From NCBI GenBank assembly GCA_002238925.1, contig MPNH01000024.1, forward strand, positions 1-64,000: DNA of 64,000 nt, written 5' to 3'. The DNA comes from Spirochaetaceae bacterium bin103 (lineage in GTDB: Bacteria; Spirochaetota; Spirochaetia; SZUA-6; Bin103). A program made the position numbers and the translations under genes. Position 1 is the stretch's first letter, and each line of letters opens with the position of its first letter. The notes below the pieces were generated by a model. The model had not been told where the DNA came from and ran no database searches. It worked only from the letters and a program-made list of their open reading frames with translations. This document shows positions 16,193 to 25,207 of this stretch, piece by piece.

Positions 16193-17401
16193 CTAGCCGA
16201 GAGCCTGGAACGCTTTCGCGGTTGCCGCCAGCGCCTGCTCGATGTCGGCTTCGGTGTGCGCGGTCGACAAGAACATGTTGTGCCACGGGTGCAGGTACAC
16301 GCCGTGGTGCAGGGCGTGGACGCAGAACGCCTTGCCCTTGTCAGCGTTCGGGTCGTCCTCGAACATCACGGTCGGCATCTGCGGGGGGCCGCTCTGGCGG
16401 ATCGCATGGCCGTAGCGGATGGCCTGCTCGGCGAGGCCGTCGCGGAATAGCACACCCAGGCGCTCCAGCAGGGCCGGGGCATCCACCTCGGAGAGCAGGT
16501 CGAGCGTCTCGACGGCCGCCGCCAGCGGCGCGCCCTGGTACCAGAACGAGCCGGTCACGAAGATGGCCGCGGCCGCGTCGCGGTACGGCTCGCTGCCGAG
16601 GATGGCCGACAGAGGCTCGCCGTTGGCGATCGCCTTGCCCCACGCCGACAGGTCAGGCTGCACTCCCAGCAGCGACCAGCTTGCATCCAGGGACAGGCGC
16701 AGTCCGGCGCGCACGTCGTCCAGGATGAGCGCCGCCCCCTCGGCATCGCAGATCGCGCGCGCCGTGCGGGCGAAGGCCGGGTCGGGCAGCTCCTGGTGGT
16801 AGCCGGCGTCGTGCCTGAACGCCGACACGACGATGCCGGCGAGGTCTCCGGAGACCGCCGCGGCGGCCGCGGTCAGGCTGCCCGCGTCGTTGTAGGTGTA
16901 GGTGGGAAACAGCGCGTGGTCCTGTTCCGGCGTACCGCGCGACATCCGGTTCGCCCACGGCTGCGCGCCGTGGTAGGCGCCGGCCGCGACCAGGATGTTG
17001 CGCTTTTCGCTCCTCGCGCGCGCCACCATGTTGCACACGGTGGTGGCGTCGTTGCCGTTCTTGGCGAAGATCGCCCAGTCCGCGTGGCTCACCTGGCGCA
17101 CGAAGCGCTCGGCCAGGTCGACCAGCACCGGCGGCGGGCCGTTGGCGATGTCCAGCAGGTCGCGTTGCGCTTCGGCGGCGGCGGCGATCCGGGCGTTGCC
17201 GTAGCCGGCGATCATCGGGCCGAAGGCGCACATGAAGTCGATGTACTCGTTGCCGTCCACGTCCCAGAGGCGGCAGCCGTCGGCCCGGTGAAAGTACTGC
17301 GGATAGCCCGCCGGCATCTTCCGATACACCGACATGTGGCCGTACATGCCGCCGGGGATCACGCGCTCGGCGCGCTTTCGGAGTGCTGCGTCGTCGTGCA
17401 T
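16193..17401 (-). CDS. Class III aminotransferase (glutamate-1-semialdehyde aminomutase-like)
   Basis: This 402-residue PLP enzyme matches glutamate-1-semialdehyde 2,1-aminomutase-type aminotransferases. It contains GCRLWDVDGNEYIDFMCAFGPMIAGYGN, the cofactor block AKNGNDATTVCNMVARA, LILDDVRAGLR with the PLP-ring Asp, and SAWGKAIANGEPLSAI with the Schiff-base Lys. Its context with gamma-glutamyltransferase argues for catabolic amine or amino-acid transamination rather than haem synthesis (inference). ATG 17401 begins MHDDAALRKRAERVIPGGMYG, a family-typical start. The next gene upstream (17480-17803) belongs to an ABC operon on the same strand. Confidence 0.9.
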   Translation of the reverse strand: MHDDAALRKRAERVIPGGMYGHMSVYRKMPAGYPQYFHRADGCRLWDVDGNEYIDFMCAFGPMIAGYGNARIAAAAEAQRDLLDIANGPPPVLVDLAERFVRQVSHADWAIFAKNGNDATTVCNMVARARSEKRNILVAAGAYHGAQPWANRMSRGTPEQDHALFPTYTYNDAGSLTAAAAAVSGDLAGIVVSAFRHDAGYHQELPDPAFARTARAICDAEGAALILDDVRAGLRLSLDASWSLLGVQPDLSAWGKAIANGEPLSAILGSEPYRDAAAAIFVTGSFWYQGAPLAAAVETLDLLSEVDAPALLERLGVLFRDGLAEQAIRYGHAIRQSGPPQMPTVMFEDDPNADKGKAFCVHALHHGVYLHPWHNMFLSTAHTEADIEQALAATAKAFQALG

Positions 17402-17479
17402 ATTGTCAGACCGCTGTGCGAGCCGGCATGCCTACCATACCCCGGACCGGCGAAGGTTGCGAGAATCGCCGCCAGCTAC

Positions 17480-17803
17480 CTACGCGCCGGTGGCACCGAT
17501 GTGTCCGCCCCCACCCCTGAGCCGCGGGTCGAGCAGGTCGCGCAACGCATCGCCGAACATGTTCAGACAGTACACGGTAACCGTCAGGGCAACACCGGGC
17601 CAGAACGCCAGCCAGGGGGCAATCTCCATGAACTGGCGCCCTTCCCGGCTGAGCATGGCGCCCCAGCTCGGCACACTCGGCGGCAGACCGAAGCCGAGAA
17701 AGCTCAACGACGCCTCGCTGATGATCCCGCAGGCGCTGCCCAGTGGCTTTTCCCGCCACAGCCTGGTGAAGAACGCAGCGGATGCGTTACTTCCTCTAGG
17801 CAT
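17480..17803 (-). pseudogene. DppC-type ABC permease with large internal deletion
   Basis: The frame encodes only 107 residues. FFTRLWREKPLGSACGI (the usual N-terminal region) is joined directly to ISEASLSFLGFGLPPSVPSWGAMLS, the C-terminal third of DppC, ending LLDPRLRGGGG. A full homologue at 32764-33738 has 324 residues, so about 200 residues are missing, including most membrane helices and the EAA loop. The deletion is in frame and the gene still overlaps the end of dppB (ATG 17803 against stop 17796-17798). It is probably non-functional, unless a partner permease compensates. Confidence 0.85.
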
Positions 17804-18797
17804 AGCGGACCCTGGGGTCCAGGTATGGATAGACCAGGTCGATCATCAGGTTGATCGCCACGACCACGGTGGCGAACAACAGGTTTATTCCGGACACCAC
17901 CGGGTAGTCTCGCTCACTGAGGGCAAGCACCATGACCCGGCCCAACCCCGGCAGGTTGAAGATGTTCTCCATGATGACGGCGCCGCCCACCACGATCGGC
18001 ATCTGCAGCCCGATCAGCGTGACTACCGGGATCAGCGAATTCTTGACGGCGTGGCGCATGACAACCGCCCTTTCCTTGAGTCCCTTCGACCATGCGGTCC
18101 GGATGTAGTCCTGCCTGAGCACCTCCAGCATCATGGTGCGCGTCATCCGCATCGTGGCTGCCGCCATGCCGGTCCCCAGGATCAAGCTGGGGATGATGAA
18201 CACCGCCAGATTCTCCAGCGGGTCTTCCGTGAACCGTATCCACTGCATCGGCGGTGACCAGCCCCACCACACTACCGGGTAGATCATGACCATGGTTGCC
18301 AGCCAGAAGTTGGGCGTCGCCAGGCCAATGATGGCAAACGAACGACCGGCGTAGTCGGCGGCCGTATCCTGACGAATCGCCGCGTAGATGCCCACCGGCA
18401 GCGCTATCACCAGCCCGATGATGATCGCCATCACGCCGAGCTCGATGGTTACCGGCAATCTACCGACGAGCTTCCGCTCTACCGGCAACCGGCCGCCCAC
18501 CAGCGAGCGGCCGAGGCTGCCCTGCAGCAGACCTCTGAAACGGGACTCGCCGGTACGCCAGTCCGGGGTGGGGAGCACGCCGATCCAGCGTCCATACTGC
18601 ACGTAGACAGGCACGTCCAACCCCAGCATACGCTCGAACGCCGCACGGTCCATGGCGTCCCCGTAAACCGACGACTCGGACACCATGGTGTCTATTACGT
18701 CGCCGGGGAGAAAGCGCACGGAGAGAAACACCAGGACGGTCAATAGGACCAGGGTGGGGATGGTCAGCAACAACCGCCTGATGATATACGCTCTCAC
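17796..18797 (-). CDS. DppB-type ABC transporter permease
   Basis: This 333-residue inner-membrane protein has the family N-terminus RAYIIRRLLLTIPTLVLLTVLVF, six hydrophobic segments, and the coupling-loop region DYIRTAWSKGLKERAVVMRHAVKNSLIPV, and ends YPYLDPRVRYA. It would form half of a peptide/opine-type uptake channel with DppC. Its DppC partner is internally deleted, so the channel is probably broken. GTG 18797 was chosen because it aligns with the paralogue at 31747; ATG 18842 adds 15 unconvincing residues. It follows the SBP gene across a strong stem-loop (18827-18868). Confidence 0.88.
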   Translation of the reverse strand: MRAYIIRRLLLTIPTLVLLTVLVFLSVRFLPGDVIDTMVSESSVYGDAMDRAAFERMLGLDVPVYVQYGRWIGVLPTPDWRTGESRFRGLLQGSLGRSLVGGRLPVERKLVGRLPVTIELGVMAIIIGLVIALPVGIYAAIRQDTAADYAGRSFAIIGLATPNFWLATMVMIYPVVWWGWSPPMQWIRFTEDPLENLAVFIIPSLILGTGMAAATMRMTRTMMLEVLRQDYIRTAWSKGLKERAVVMRHAVKNSLIPVVTLIGLQMPIVVGGAVIMENIFNLPGLGRVMVLALSERDYPVVSGINLLFATVVVAINLMIDLVYPYLDPRVRYA

Positions 18798-18826
18798 GTG
18801 CCACTCGTCATTGCTGGTCCATTTGC

Positions 18827-18868
18827 GGGGGCCGGGACGCACGCGCGGAAAGCGGCTACCCGGCCCCC
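18827..18868 (-). other. Intercistronic stem-loop between SBP and permease genes
   Basis: GGGGGCCGGG (18827-18836) and CCCGGCCCCC (18859-18868) form a perfect 10-bp GC stem with a 22-base loop. It lies between the stop of the SBP gene and the start of dppB. There is no T-tract, so it is more likely an mRNA-stabilising or attenuating structure than a full terminator. Similar structures follow the SBP genes at 29876 and 40177. Confidence 0.6.
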
Positions 18869-18906
18869 TGGTTGCGTAGTCGTTTGCGTATTCCTGGCGC
18901 CCGCTC

Positions 18907-20685
18907 CTAGAAACCCATCTCTTTCTTCAGATCCTGGTCAATCCAGACGCGGCCAAGGATGACCCCACTCTCCTGCGCTACTTCACCGTTGTAGCCTATC
19001 ACCCACGGCTGAACCACGGAAAACAGTGGCGCTCTCCCGAGCCATACATGCCAATGGTTCTCTGTGAGGTACATGAAAGCCTCGCCAACCCGCGTCACCA
19101 GCTCCTCCTGGGTAGGAGCGGACAGGACGGCATCAGCCAGGGCGTCATAGGCCGGGTCTTGCACACCGGCGGGGTTCCACGTCGAAGACGACGTGTTCTG
19201 TCCCAGCATGCCGATGCTGTGTTCGAACCCTACGGCTTCCGAGGTCATGCCATCATAGGTATGTTCCCGTAGACGGCCGGCCCAAGCGCCCGTATCCATA
19301 GGCTTCAGCTCCACCTCGACGCCGATCTCGCCAAGCTGTGCTACCGCCAACTCGTAGTGGCCAAGGTCATACACGTCTCTGAAATCCAGGCCAGCCTTGA
19401 GTCGGATGCCGTCGGCGCCGCGCGGATAGCCGGCCTCATCGAGCAACGCTTCCGCCCCCGCCGGATCGTAGGTGTAGTATTGCTTGATCTCTTCCGGCCA
19501 GTCTTCGAATGCGGGAACAAGCCCGACAAGCCCATCTCCCAGGAATCCGCTAGGCGGCCCCAATGACCAACCCTTGAAGTAGGTATTGGCTATCGTCTCA
19601 ACGTCAATTGCCATCTGTATGGCGTGGCGCACCCTGACGTCGTTGAAGGGCGGGTTTTGGGCGGACAGAGCGATACCGGTGGCCTCTCGGTAGAAAGGAA
19701 ACACCTGCAGATCGGGGTTGCTCTGCTGGAGCTGCTCTATCGTGTTGACACTCTTTACGTGCGCATAGAACAGATAACCCAGGTAATCGACCTTGCCGGT
19801 CCGCAGCGCCGCCAAGCGGGTTGTCTCGTCGGGCATGATCATCACCTGCAACCGGTCAACATAGGGCAAGCGGTTCTGCGGGTACTTCTCGTCAAATCCC
19901 CAGTAGTTGGGATTCTTCTTGAAGGTCAGCGAGCTGCCCTCCACCCAGTCGTTCAGCTCGAAGGGCCCGGTGCCGACCAGGTTCCTCCAGTCGGTAACGT
20001 CGCCGTGTTGCTCGATTACCTCGGGCGGCATTATGCACGTCGGGTACGGCCAGAGGATTTCACGAGGAACCTGCAGGTTGGGCTGCTTCAGGGTAAAGAC
20101 GACGGTATATCTGTCGGTGGCGGTTATCGATGCTATCCCCAAGTCATCGAGTCCCGACCACTGGGCAATGTTGGGGCTGAATTCGGTGAAGCCGCTGCCC
20201 AGACCGGTATAGCGGCGCCAGTTGTATTCGACATCCTCGGCAGTGAGCTCGCGACCGTTCATCGGCGCCTTGTCATGCCAGTGAACGCCCTGGCGAATGT
20301 GGAAGGTAAGGGTGAGACCGTCCGGGGACATCTCCCAGCTTTCGGCCAGCCTGCCTTGCAAGGCAATGTCAGGGAGGTATATGCGGTTCAAGCCATGGAC
20401 GTCCCGATCTACTGCCCAGTCGATCCCGGCCAGCATCTCGCACACCTGCTCGATCGCCTTCATCGTAGGATGTCCGAAATAGGCGTCAGAGCCGGCAGGG
20501 TCGCTGGGCGTGGCCGCGGTCAAGGTCCCGCCATACTGCGGCGCGGTGACCATCTCGCCGGTGGTGGGGTCGGTCACCATCTCCTTCTCCATCGCCGCCG
20601 CCGGCTCCTCCTCGGCGGCGCTGGCAAATGTAACGGTAGCCACCAGCGCAAGCGCCAGTGACAGCACAATGAGTTTAGGAGTCAT
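18907..20685 (-). CDS. ABC transporter substrate-binding protein, family 5 (peptide/opine type)
   Basis: This 592-residue secreted binding protein begins MTPKLIVLSLALALVATVTFASA, a Sec signal with AXA cleavage and no lipobox Cys. A Glu/Ala-rich stretch and APQYGGTLTAATPSDP, the typical family-5 start, follow. The fold markers SWEMSPDGLTLTFHIRQGVHWHD, VGTGPFELNDWVEGSSLTFKKNPNYWG and RLAALRTGKVDYLG are present, ending VWIDQDLKKEMGF. ATG 20685 has a strong GAGGAGGAGT ribosome site. It is the first gene of a minus-strand operon with dppB and a deleted dppC. The ligand is unknown. Confidence 0.9.
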   Translation of the reverse strand: MTPKLIVLSLALALVATVTFASAAEEEPAAAMEKEMVTDPTTGEMVTAPQYGGTLTAATPSDPAGSDAYFGHPTMKAIEQVCEMLAGIDWAVDRDVHGLNRIYLPDIALQGRLAESWEMSPDGLTLTFHIRQGVHWHDKAPMNGRELTAEDVEYNWRRYTGLGSGFTEFSPNIAQWSGLDDLGIASITATDRYTVVFTLKQPNLQVPREILWPYPTCIMPPEVIEQHGDVTDWRNLVGTGPFELNDWVEGSSLTFKKNPNYWGFDEKYPQNRLPYVDRLQVMIMPDETTRLAALRTGKVDYLGYLFYAHVKSVNTIEQLQQSNPDLQVFPFYREATGIALSAQNPPFNDVRVRHAIQMAIDVETIANTYFKGWSLGPPSGFLGDGLVGLVPAFEDWPEEIKQYYTYDPAGAEALLDEAGYPRGADGIRLKAGLDFRDVYDLGHYELAVAQLGEIGVEVELKPMDTGAWAGRLREHTYDGMTSEAVGFEHSIGMLGQNTSSSTWNPAGVQDPAYDALADAVLSAPTQEELVTRVGEAFMYLTENHWHVWLGRAPLFSVVQPWVIGYNGEVAQESGVILGRVWIDQDLKKEMGF

Positions 20686-21143
20686 AACGTACTCCTCCTC
20701 GTTGGGCTCGAGATGCATCCCGGTTGCCCGTGTTGTTTGTTCTGTGGCCGGAACTCCGGCCGTTTCGGATGTTTCAGATGGCGGCCCCACGGCGTGCGGC
20801 CGACGGTACCGCAAACCGCCGCCGCGGGCGGACGTGGTGCGAATGGTGGGACTGCCTACGGGAGCGGCTACGTCGTCAGCGGCGCTGATGGCGCAGGATT
20901 GGTGGGTACGGCTCGGTGAACGGTCAGGACTTACCGAGCGCTTGGTTTCTCGCGGAGCAGGACGGAGCGATAGCGTTCGCGGCTGACGGGCGGCTGCGGT
21001 GGGCTGTGTGATCGCGCTTCATCCGCTTACCAAGCCGCCATACTACCACGCTCCCGGCACCCGTCAAGCACGCGGAATCTGTCGATTCTGGCGGCTGGAA
21101 GGTGCGACCGAGTCGCGCTACCATGCAGATTGGAGTTTGGCGC
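20686..21143. other. Gene-free divergent intergenic region
   Basis: This 458-base stretch separates the divergent SBP (minus) and periplasmic-binding-like (plus) genes. Short open frames here have no protein-like composition. It holds the SBP ribosome-binding site next to 20686 and a candidate minus-strand promoter at 21040-21067. I see nothing else supported. Confidence 0.6.
21040..21067 (-). promoter_or_regulatory. Candidate sigma-70-type promoter for the SBP operon
   Basis: On the minus strand TTGACG (21067-21062) is followed after 16 bases by TAGTAT (21045-21040), a good match in otherwise GC-rich DNA. It lies about 350 bases upstream of the SBP start, so the transcript would have a long leader. 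No operator or riboswitch-like structure is obvious. Confidence 0.45.
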
Positions 21144-22088
21144 ATGGAACAGAAGCCTAGTCCGGTGCTGCGTACCGCGATAGGAAACTATGGCCACACC
21201 ACGGCCTTGAAGGATGGGACCATAGCCTCCCCGATGTTCGGCCTGGAGCACGTCGAGATCTCCCCCGTGCCGATGATCTTCCGCCGCATGGTGCGCGGCC
21301 TCGAGTTCGATGTCGCGGAGATGGCGCTGGCGACCTGTCTCTGTGCCCGCGCCCACGGCAGGCGCTTTACCGGAATCCCCATCTTTCTGACCCGTGCCTT
21401 CTATCACGGCGAGTTGCTGTGCCACCGGCGCAGCGGTATCCGGGAGCCGAGGGACCTCGAAGGCCGCAAGGTGGGCGTGCGCAGCTACACGCTCACCCCC
21501 GGAGTCTGGACACGCGGCATCCTGGCCGCCGAATACGGCGTCGACCTGGACGCGGTCACTTGGGTCCTGTCGGGAGACGAGCATGTGCAGGAGTACGTCG
21601 CGCCCGCCAACGTGGTGTCGTCACCCAACAACGACCTCGTGTCGATGCTGCTTGCCGGCGAGATCGACGCCGCCATCGCGCCCGGCCCGGTCGACTCGCC
21701 GGACATCCAGCCCCTGTTCGCGGAGGCCCGGCACGCCGACGACGCCTGGCACCGCAAGACCGGGATCTATCCGATTAGCCACCTGCTGGTGGTGAAGGAC
21801 GCCGCGCTGGCGTCGCACCCCGGTCTCGCAACCGAGCTGTTCCACCTGTTCAACGAGGCCAGGTCGCAATTCCTGCCCCGCCTGCGCTCCGGCACCGCCA
21901 GCGACGCCGGAGATCGGTCGCTGCGGGAGATGGCGCGGACGGTCGGCGGCGACCCCCTGCCCTACGGCTTCGAGAGTTCACGCAAGACTCTGGAAACCTT
22001 CATCCGCTTCAACGTGGACCAGAAAGTGATACCGCAGGTGATCGCCCCGGAGGACCTGTTCGTGCCGGAGACCCTGGCCCTGGTCTGA
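21144..22088 (+). CDS. 4,5-dihydroxyphthalate decarboxylase-like / periplasmic-binding-fold protein
   Basis: This protein of about 314 residues resembles the group annotated as 4,5-dihydroxyphthalate decarboxylase, which has the type II periplasmic-binding fold. Motifs are FDVAEMALATCLCARA, GIPIFLTRAFYHGELLCHRRSGIREPRDLEGRKVGV, YTLTPGVWTRGILAAEYGVDLD and PYGFESSRKTLETFIRFNVDQ. It has no signal peptide. ATG 21144 has GGAG at 21132-21135; ATG 21123 and ATG 21102 are in frame upstream. A partial paralogue of its middle and extreme 3' end lies at 24312-24597. The decarboxylase activity is family-based and may not apply; a binding role is possible. Confidence 0.75.
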   Translation: MEQKPSPVLRTAIGNYGHTTALKDGTIASPMFGLEHVEISPVPMIFRRMVRGLEFDVAEMALATCLCARAHGRRFTGIPIFLTRAFYHGELLCHRRSGIREPRDLEGRKVGVRSYTLTPGVWTRGILAAEYGVDLDAVTWVLSGDEHVQEYVAPANVVSSPNNDLVSMLLAGEIDAAIAPGPVDSPDIQPLFAEARHADDAWHRKTGIYPISHLLVVKDAALASHPGLATELFHLFNEARSQFLPRLRSGTASDAGDRSLREMARTVGGDPLPYGFESSRKTLETFIRFNVDQKVIPQVIAPEDLFVPETLALV

Positions 22089-22366
22089 CCACTGCGGCGT
22101 CCGCCGCGCCTGGACACTTCCTGACGGTCCACCTCGGTTTGTCGGTCGGCGAGCGCCCGTAGCGGCTCACCATCCGCGTGCCGGACCGGTCCGAGGACGT
22201 GGTCGGCGTGAGCACGGTCTGGCGGCCTACACGCTGCTGACCGTCACCAAGGTCACCAGTAGGCGAGGCTATACGTCGACCCCGTAGTCCCGTGATGCGG
22301 TTGGTGCGATGCACTTCATTGCTCTGGCGACTTGGAACAGATAGAGTCAGCGTCCAGGCCACCGCA

Positions 22367-24160
22367 GTGAGCACGCCACCTGCACACCCGCGCATTCCCT
22401 ACGGCGAGGCCGACTTCCGGCGTATTCGCCTGAACCGGTGGCTGTACGTCGACAAGACCCGCTTCGTGCGCCGCCTGGAGCAGGAGCGCTACGCCTTCCT
22501 GATCCGTCCACGCCGGTTCGGCAAGTCGCTGTGGATCTCCCTGCTGGAGAACTACTACGACCGCTTCTGGGCCGACGGCTTCGACGCCACCTTCGCCGGC
22601 ACCGACATCGGCCAGCACCCGACCGGGGAACAAAGCCGCTACGTCACCCTGCGCTTCAACTTCTCGATGGTCAACGACAAGCTCGAAACCCTGGAACGGG
22701 AGTTCGAAACCTACTGCATGATAGAGCTCCGGGGCAGGCTGCGGCGCCATCCCGACCTGTTTCCCGCAGCGGCGGTGCGCGACATCCTGGAGCCGCCCTC
22801 CATCGCCAGCAAGCTGTCCGAGCTGTTCATGTACGCCGGAGACCATGACATTCGGCTGTACGTGCTTATCGACGAGTACGACAATTTCGCCAACACCGTG
22901 CTCGCGTACCACGGCGCCGAAGCGTACCACTCCTTCACCCATGGCGGCGGCTTCTATCGCAACTTCTTCGCTACCCTGAAAGGCGGCGCGGACCGTAGCG
23001 GCGGCGGTCTGGAGCGCCTGTTCATCACCGGCGTGTCGCCGGTCACCATGGACGACATCACCAGCGGCTTCAACATCGGCAGCAACATCAGCCTGGAGCC
23101 GGACTTCAACGAGATGGTCGGCTTCACCGAGGCGGAGGTGCGCCGCCTGGTCGAGACCTACCGCGACCTGGACGTATTCAACCAGGACGTGGAGACCGCC
23201 ATGGGCATCATGGGCGAGTGGTACAACGGCTACCGCTTCGCCGAGGAAGCCGAGACCGATCTGTACAACACCGACATGGTGCTCTACTACCTGAAGCACT
23301 CGATTCCCAACCGGCGCGTACCGACGTACCTGATCGACACCAACGTACGCATCGACTACGGCAAGCTGCGCCACCTGCTGGTCGTTGGCCGGCAACTGAA
23401 CGGCAATTTCGACCTGCTGCGCGACATTGTCGGCGAGCAGCAGGTGGACACCCGCATCCAGCCGAGCTTCCCGCTGGAGCGCCTCACCGATCCGGAGAAC
23501 TTCCTCTCCCTGCTGCACTACTTCGGGCTGCTGAGCATCCGCGACGTGGTCGACGGCGTGCCGCGGCTGGCGATCCCGAACCAGACCGTGAAGCGATTGA
23601 TGTACGGCTACCTGCGCGACGCCTTCCGCGACGTCGACGTGTTCTCGGTCAACCTGTTCCGCGTCGAGCAGTTGCTGATGGCAATGGCCAACCGGGGCGA
23701 GTGGCGGCCGGTGTTCGACTTCCTGGGCGAGGCGATCATGCGACAGACCGGGATCCGCGACTACATCAGCGGCGAGAAGGTGGTGCAGGGCTTCCTGGCC
23801 GCCTACCTGAGCGTGACCGACTACTACGTGTTCCGCTCGGAAGCGGAGCTGGGAAAGGGGTACGCGGACATCGCGCTGGAGCCGCAGTTGGCCCAATATC
23901 CGCACCTGCGCCACGCCTATCTGATCGAGCTCAAGTACCTGAAGCGCACCGAGTCGGCGATCGAGGCCGCCACCGCGGCGGCGGTCGAGATGGCGACCGC
24001 GCAACTCGAGCGGTACCTGGCCGACGAGCGGCTGCCGCGGCAGTTCCCGGAGGTGCGCTTCATCGGCCTCATCGTGGTGTTCCACGGCTGGGAGATGGTG
24101 TTCTGCGACGCCGTGCGGCCTTCAATTGACCGCCCAGGCGTGGTCGGGAACGATCGGTAG
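22367..24160 (+). CDS. AAA-ATPase-like / PD-(D/E)XK nuclease family protein (DUF1703 type)
   Basis: This 597-residue protein starts IPYGEADFRRIRLNRWLYVDKTRFVRRLE, followed by a P-loop-like FLIRPRRFGKSLWISLLENYY, the hallmark of the AAA-ATPase-like family found in many copies in Bacteroidetes and spirochaetes. LYVLIDEYDNFAN is Walker B-like. The C-terminus has a PD-(D/E)XK core, GYADIALEP followed by YLIELKYLK, suggesting DNA cleavage or binding. GTG 22367 was chosen because it precedes the conserved IPYGE start; the leader around it recurs at 25324-25377. The cellular role of this family is unresolved; defence and mobile-element links have been proposed. Confidence 0.85.
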   Translation: MSTPPAHPRIPYGEADFRRIRLNRWLYVDKTRFVRRLEQERYAFLIRPRRFGKSLWISLLENYYDRFWADGFDATFAGTDIGQHPTGEQSRYVTLRFNFSMVNDKLETLEREFETYCMIELRGRLRRHPDLFPAAAVRDILEPPSIASKLSELFMYAGDHDIRLYVLIDEYDNFANTVLAYHGAEAYHSFTHGGGFYRNFFATLKGGADRSGGGLERLFITGVSPVTMDDITSGFNIGSNISLEPDFNEMVGFTEAEVRRLVETYRDLDVFNQDVETAMGIMGEWYNGYRFAEEAETDLYNTDMVLYYLKHSIPNRRVPTYLIDTNVRIDYGKLRHLLVVGRQLNGNFDLLRDIVGEQQVDTRIQPSFPLERLTDPENFLSLLHYFGLLSIRDVVDGVPRLAIPNQTVKRLMYGYLRDAFRDVDVFSVNLFRVEQLLMAMANRGEWRPVFDFLGEAIMRQTGIRDYISGEKVVQGFLAAYLSVTDYYVFRSEAELGKGYADIALEPQLAQYPHLRHAYLIELKYLKRTESAIEAATAAAVEMATAQLERYLADERLPRQFPEVRFIGLIVVFHGWEMVFCDAVRPSIDRPGVVGNDR

Positions 24161-24311
24161 TGGTACCGGGACGAGCCCGCCGAGCCGGTCAAAACGTCAT
24201 CGGGGTTGTACACCTTCTCGGTGCCCAGCCAGCTATAGCCGTTATGAAAACCGATGCCCATGCATCGCCCGCCGGGGGCTTCGTCGGACCAGGCGACGCA
24301 CCCAGTTTCGT

Positions 24312-24597
24312 GCTACACGCTTACCCCCGGCGTCTGGACGCGCGGCATCCTGACGGCCGAATACGGCGTCGACCTGGACGCGGTCACCTGGGTCCTGACG
24401 GGAGACGAACACGTGCAGGAGTACGTCGCGCCCGGCAACGTGCTGTCGTCACCCAATAACAACCTCGTGAGGATGCTGCTCGCCGGCGAGATCGACGCCG
24501 CCATCGCCCCCGGCCCGGTCAACTCGCCGGACATCCGGCCCCGGCTCCCTGGCCCTGGTCTGACCACCCGCGCCAATCGCCCCGCCTCGACACTTGA
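24312..24597 (+). pseudogene. Truncated, internally deleted copy of the 21144-22088 gene
   Basis: From CYTLTPGVWTRGILTAEYGVDLDAVTWVL to NSPDIRP the translation follows the gene at 21144-22088 almost residue for residue. It then jumps to the counterpart of that gene's last codons (LALV stop) and its downstream flank, skipping roughly 350 bases. The N-terminal half is absent. The nucleotide similarity is high, so this is a recent paralogue or rearranged copy with no functional product. Confidence 0.85.
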
Positions 24598-24628
24598 TCC
24601 GGACACCGGTGCCGCGTAACGTGATCCC

Positions 24629-24690
24629 GTGAGCAAGCTGTTCGATCTGTCCGGCAAGGGGGCGGTAGTCCCCGGTCAACGGCGGTTGTG
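24629..24690 (+). pseudogene. N-terminal remnant of a short-chain dehydrogenase
   Basis: GTG 24629 opens a frame reading SKLFDLSGKGAVVPGQRR. This matches the first residues of many short-chain dehydrogenases (SKLFDLSGKVAVVTG) with substitutions in the glycine motif. The homology ends after about 20 codons at the DUF433-like remnant. It is a remnant only. Confidence 0.45.
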
Positions 24691-24699
24691 GAGGATCGC

Positions 24700-24818
24700 A
24701 TGGACTGGCGCGACCATATAACTGGAGCTATCCGTCGATCAGCCGGCAGTCGGTCCAAGCCGCCGTAGGCTACGCGGCGGACTTGGCCAAGGAGCGCATA
24801 CTGTCGTTGTCACGATAG
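24700..24818 (+). pseudogene. DUF433-like antitoxin remnant with internal deletion
   Basis: ATG 24700, preceded by GGAGG, starts MDWRDHIT, the usual DUF433 opening. In another frame the sequence then gives NWSYPSISRQSVQAAVGYAADLAKERILSLSR and a stop at 24816-24818, the usual DUF433 ending. The central DNA-binding part is missing and the frame is shifted. It is immediately followed by a DUF5615 toxin start, the normal partner order for this pair. Confidence 0.6.
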
Positions 24819-24828
24819 GGCCGGCGGC

Positions 24829-24905
24829 GTGCGCTTCAAGATGGACGAGAACCTGCCCGCGGAGCTAGCGGAGCTGTTCCGAGAGGCAGGGCACGATGCG
24901 TTGGC
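24829..24905 (+). pseudogene. DUF5615 (PIN-like) toxin, N-terminal remnant
   Basis: GTG 24829 begins RFKMDENLPAELAELFREAGHDAL, the conserved first 25 residues of DUF5615 PIN-like proteins, including the first acidic metal ligand in DENLP. Homology stops abruptly after HDAL. With the DUF433 remnant 10 bases upstream it marks a decayed toxin-antitoxin-like module. Confidence 0.65.
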
Positions 24906-25027
24906 AGGAAGCTACTCGGGGTATTACCCGACGAGATCAGTGGTCGGCTCTTCATCGTGGAAGAGTCAAGAATTCGAGTCAGAGATTAACGGACCACGCC
25001 TCGCGTTGCGGAACCAAGACCACTCCA

Positions 25028-25207
25028 CCCCAGGAAGCTCAACGATGCCTCGCTGATCATCACCGCGCCGCGGACCACCCGCGAGCCGCCGATGCCGCCC
25101 AGCACTCCCAGCACCAGGATGATCTGCAGCACCGTCAGCAGGATCAGCAGGCTGGGAATCGACATCCACGCATCGACCAGCCGCTGCACGGTCAGGTCAA
25201 GCCGGCG
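25028..25207 (-). pseudogene. DppC-type permease fragment
   Basis: The minus strand encodes RRLDLTVQRLVDAWMSIPSLLILL, then LGGIGGSRVVRGAVM joined to ISEASLSFLGW. Compared with the intact DppC at 32764-33738, it keeps two middle segments and loses the EAA loop between GSR and EASLSFLG. Both flanks are unrelated sequence. The junction to ISEASLSFLG is the same as in the deleted permease at 17480-17803. Confidence 0.75.

Noticed and set aside
22089-22366. Search for a remnant gene between the binding-like protein and the AAA-ATPase gene
   Set aside because: Frames such as GLAAYTLLTVTKVTSRRGYTSTP are short and unidentifiable; only the conserved leader at 22323-22366 is supported.
24161-24311. 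Minus-strand stretch APGGRCMGIGFHNGYSWLGTEKVYNP, faintly like part of an alpha-L-fucosidase
   Set aside because: About 40 codons only, no catalytic motif and no continuation. The resemblance is too weak to call, although it may be one more remnant.
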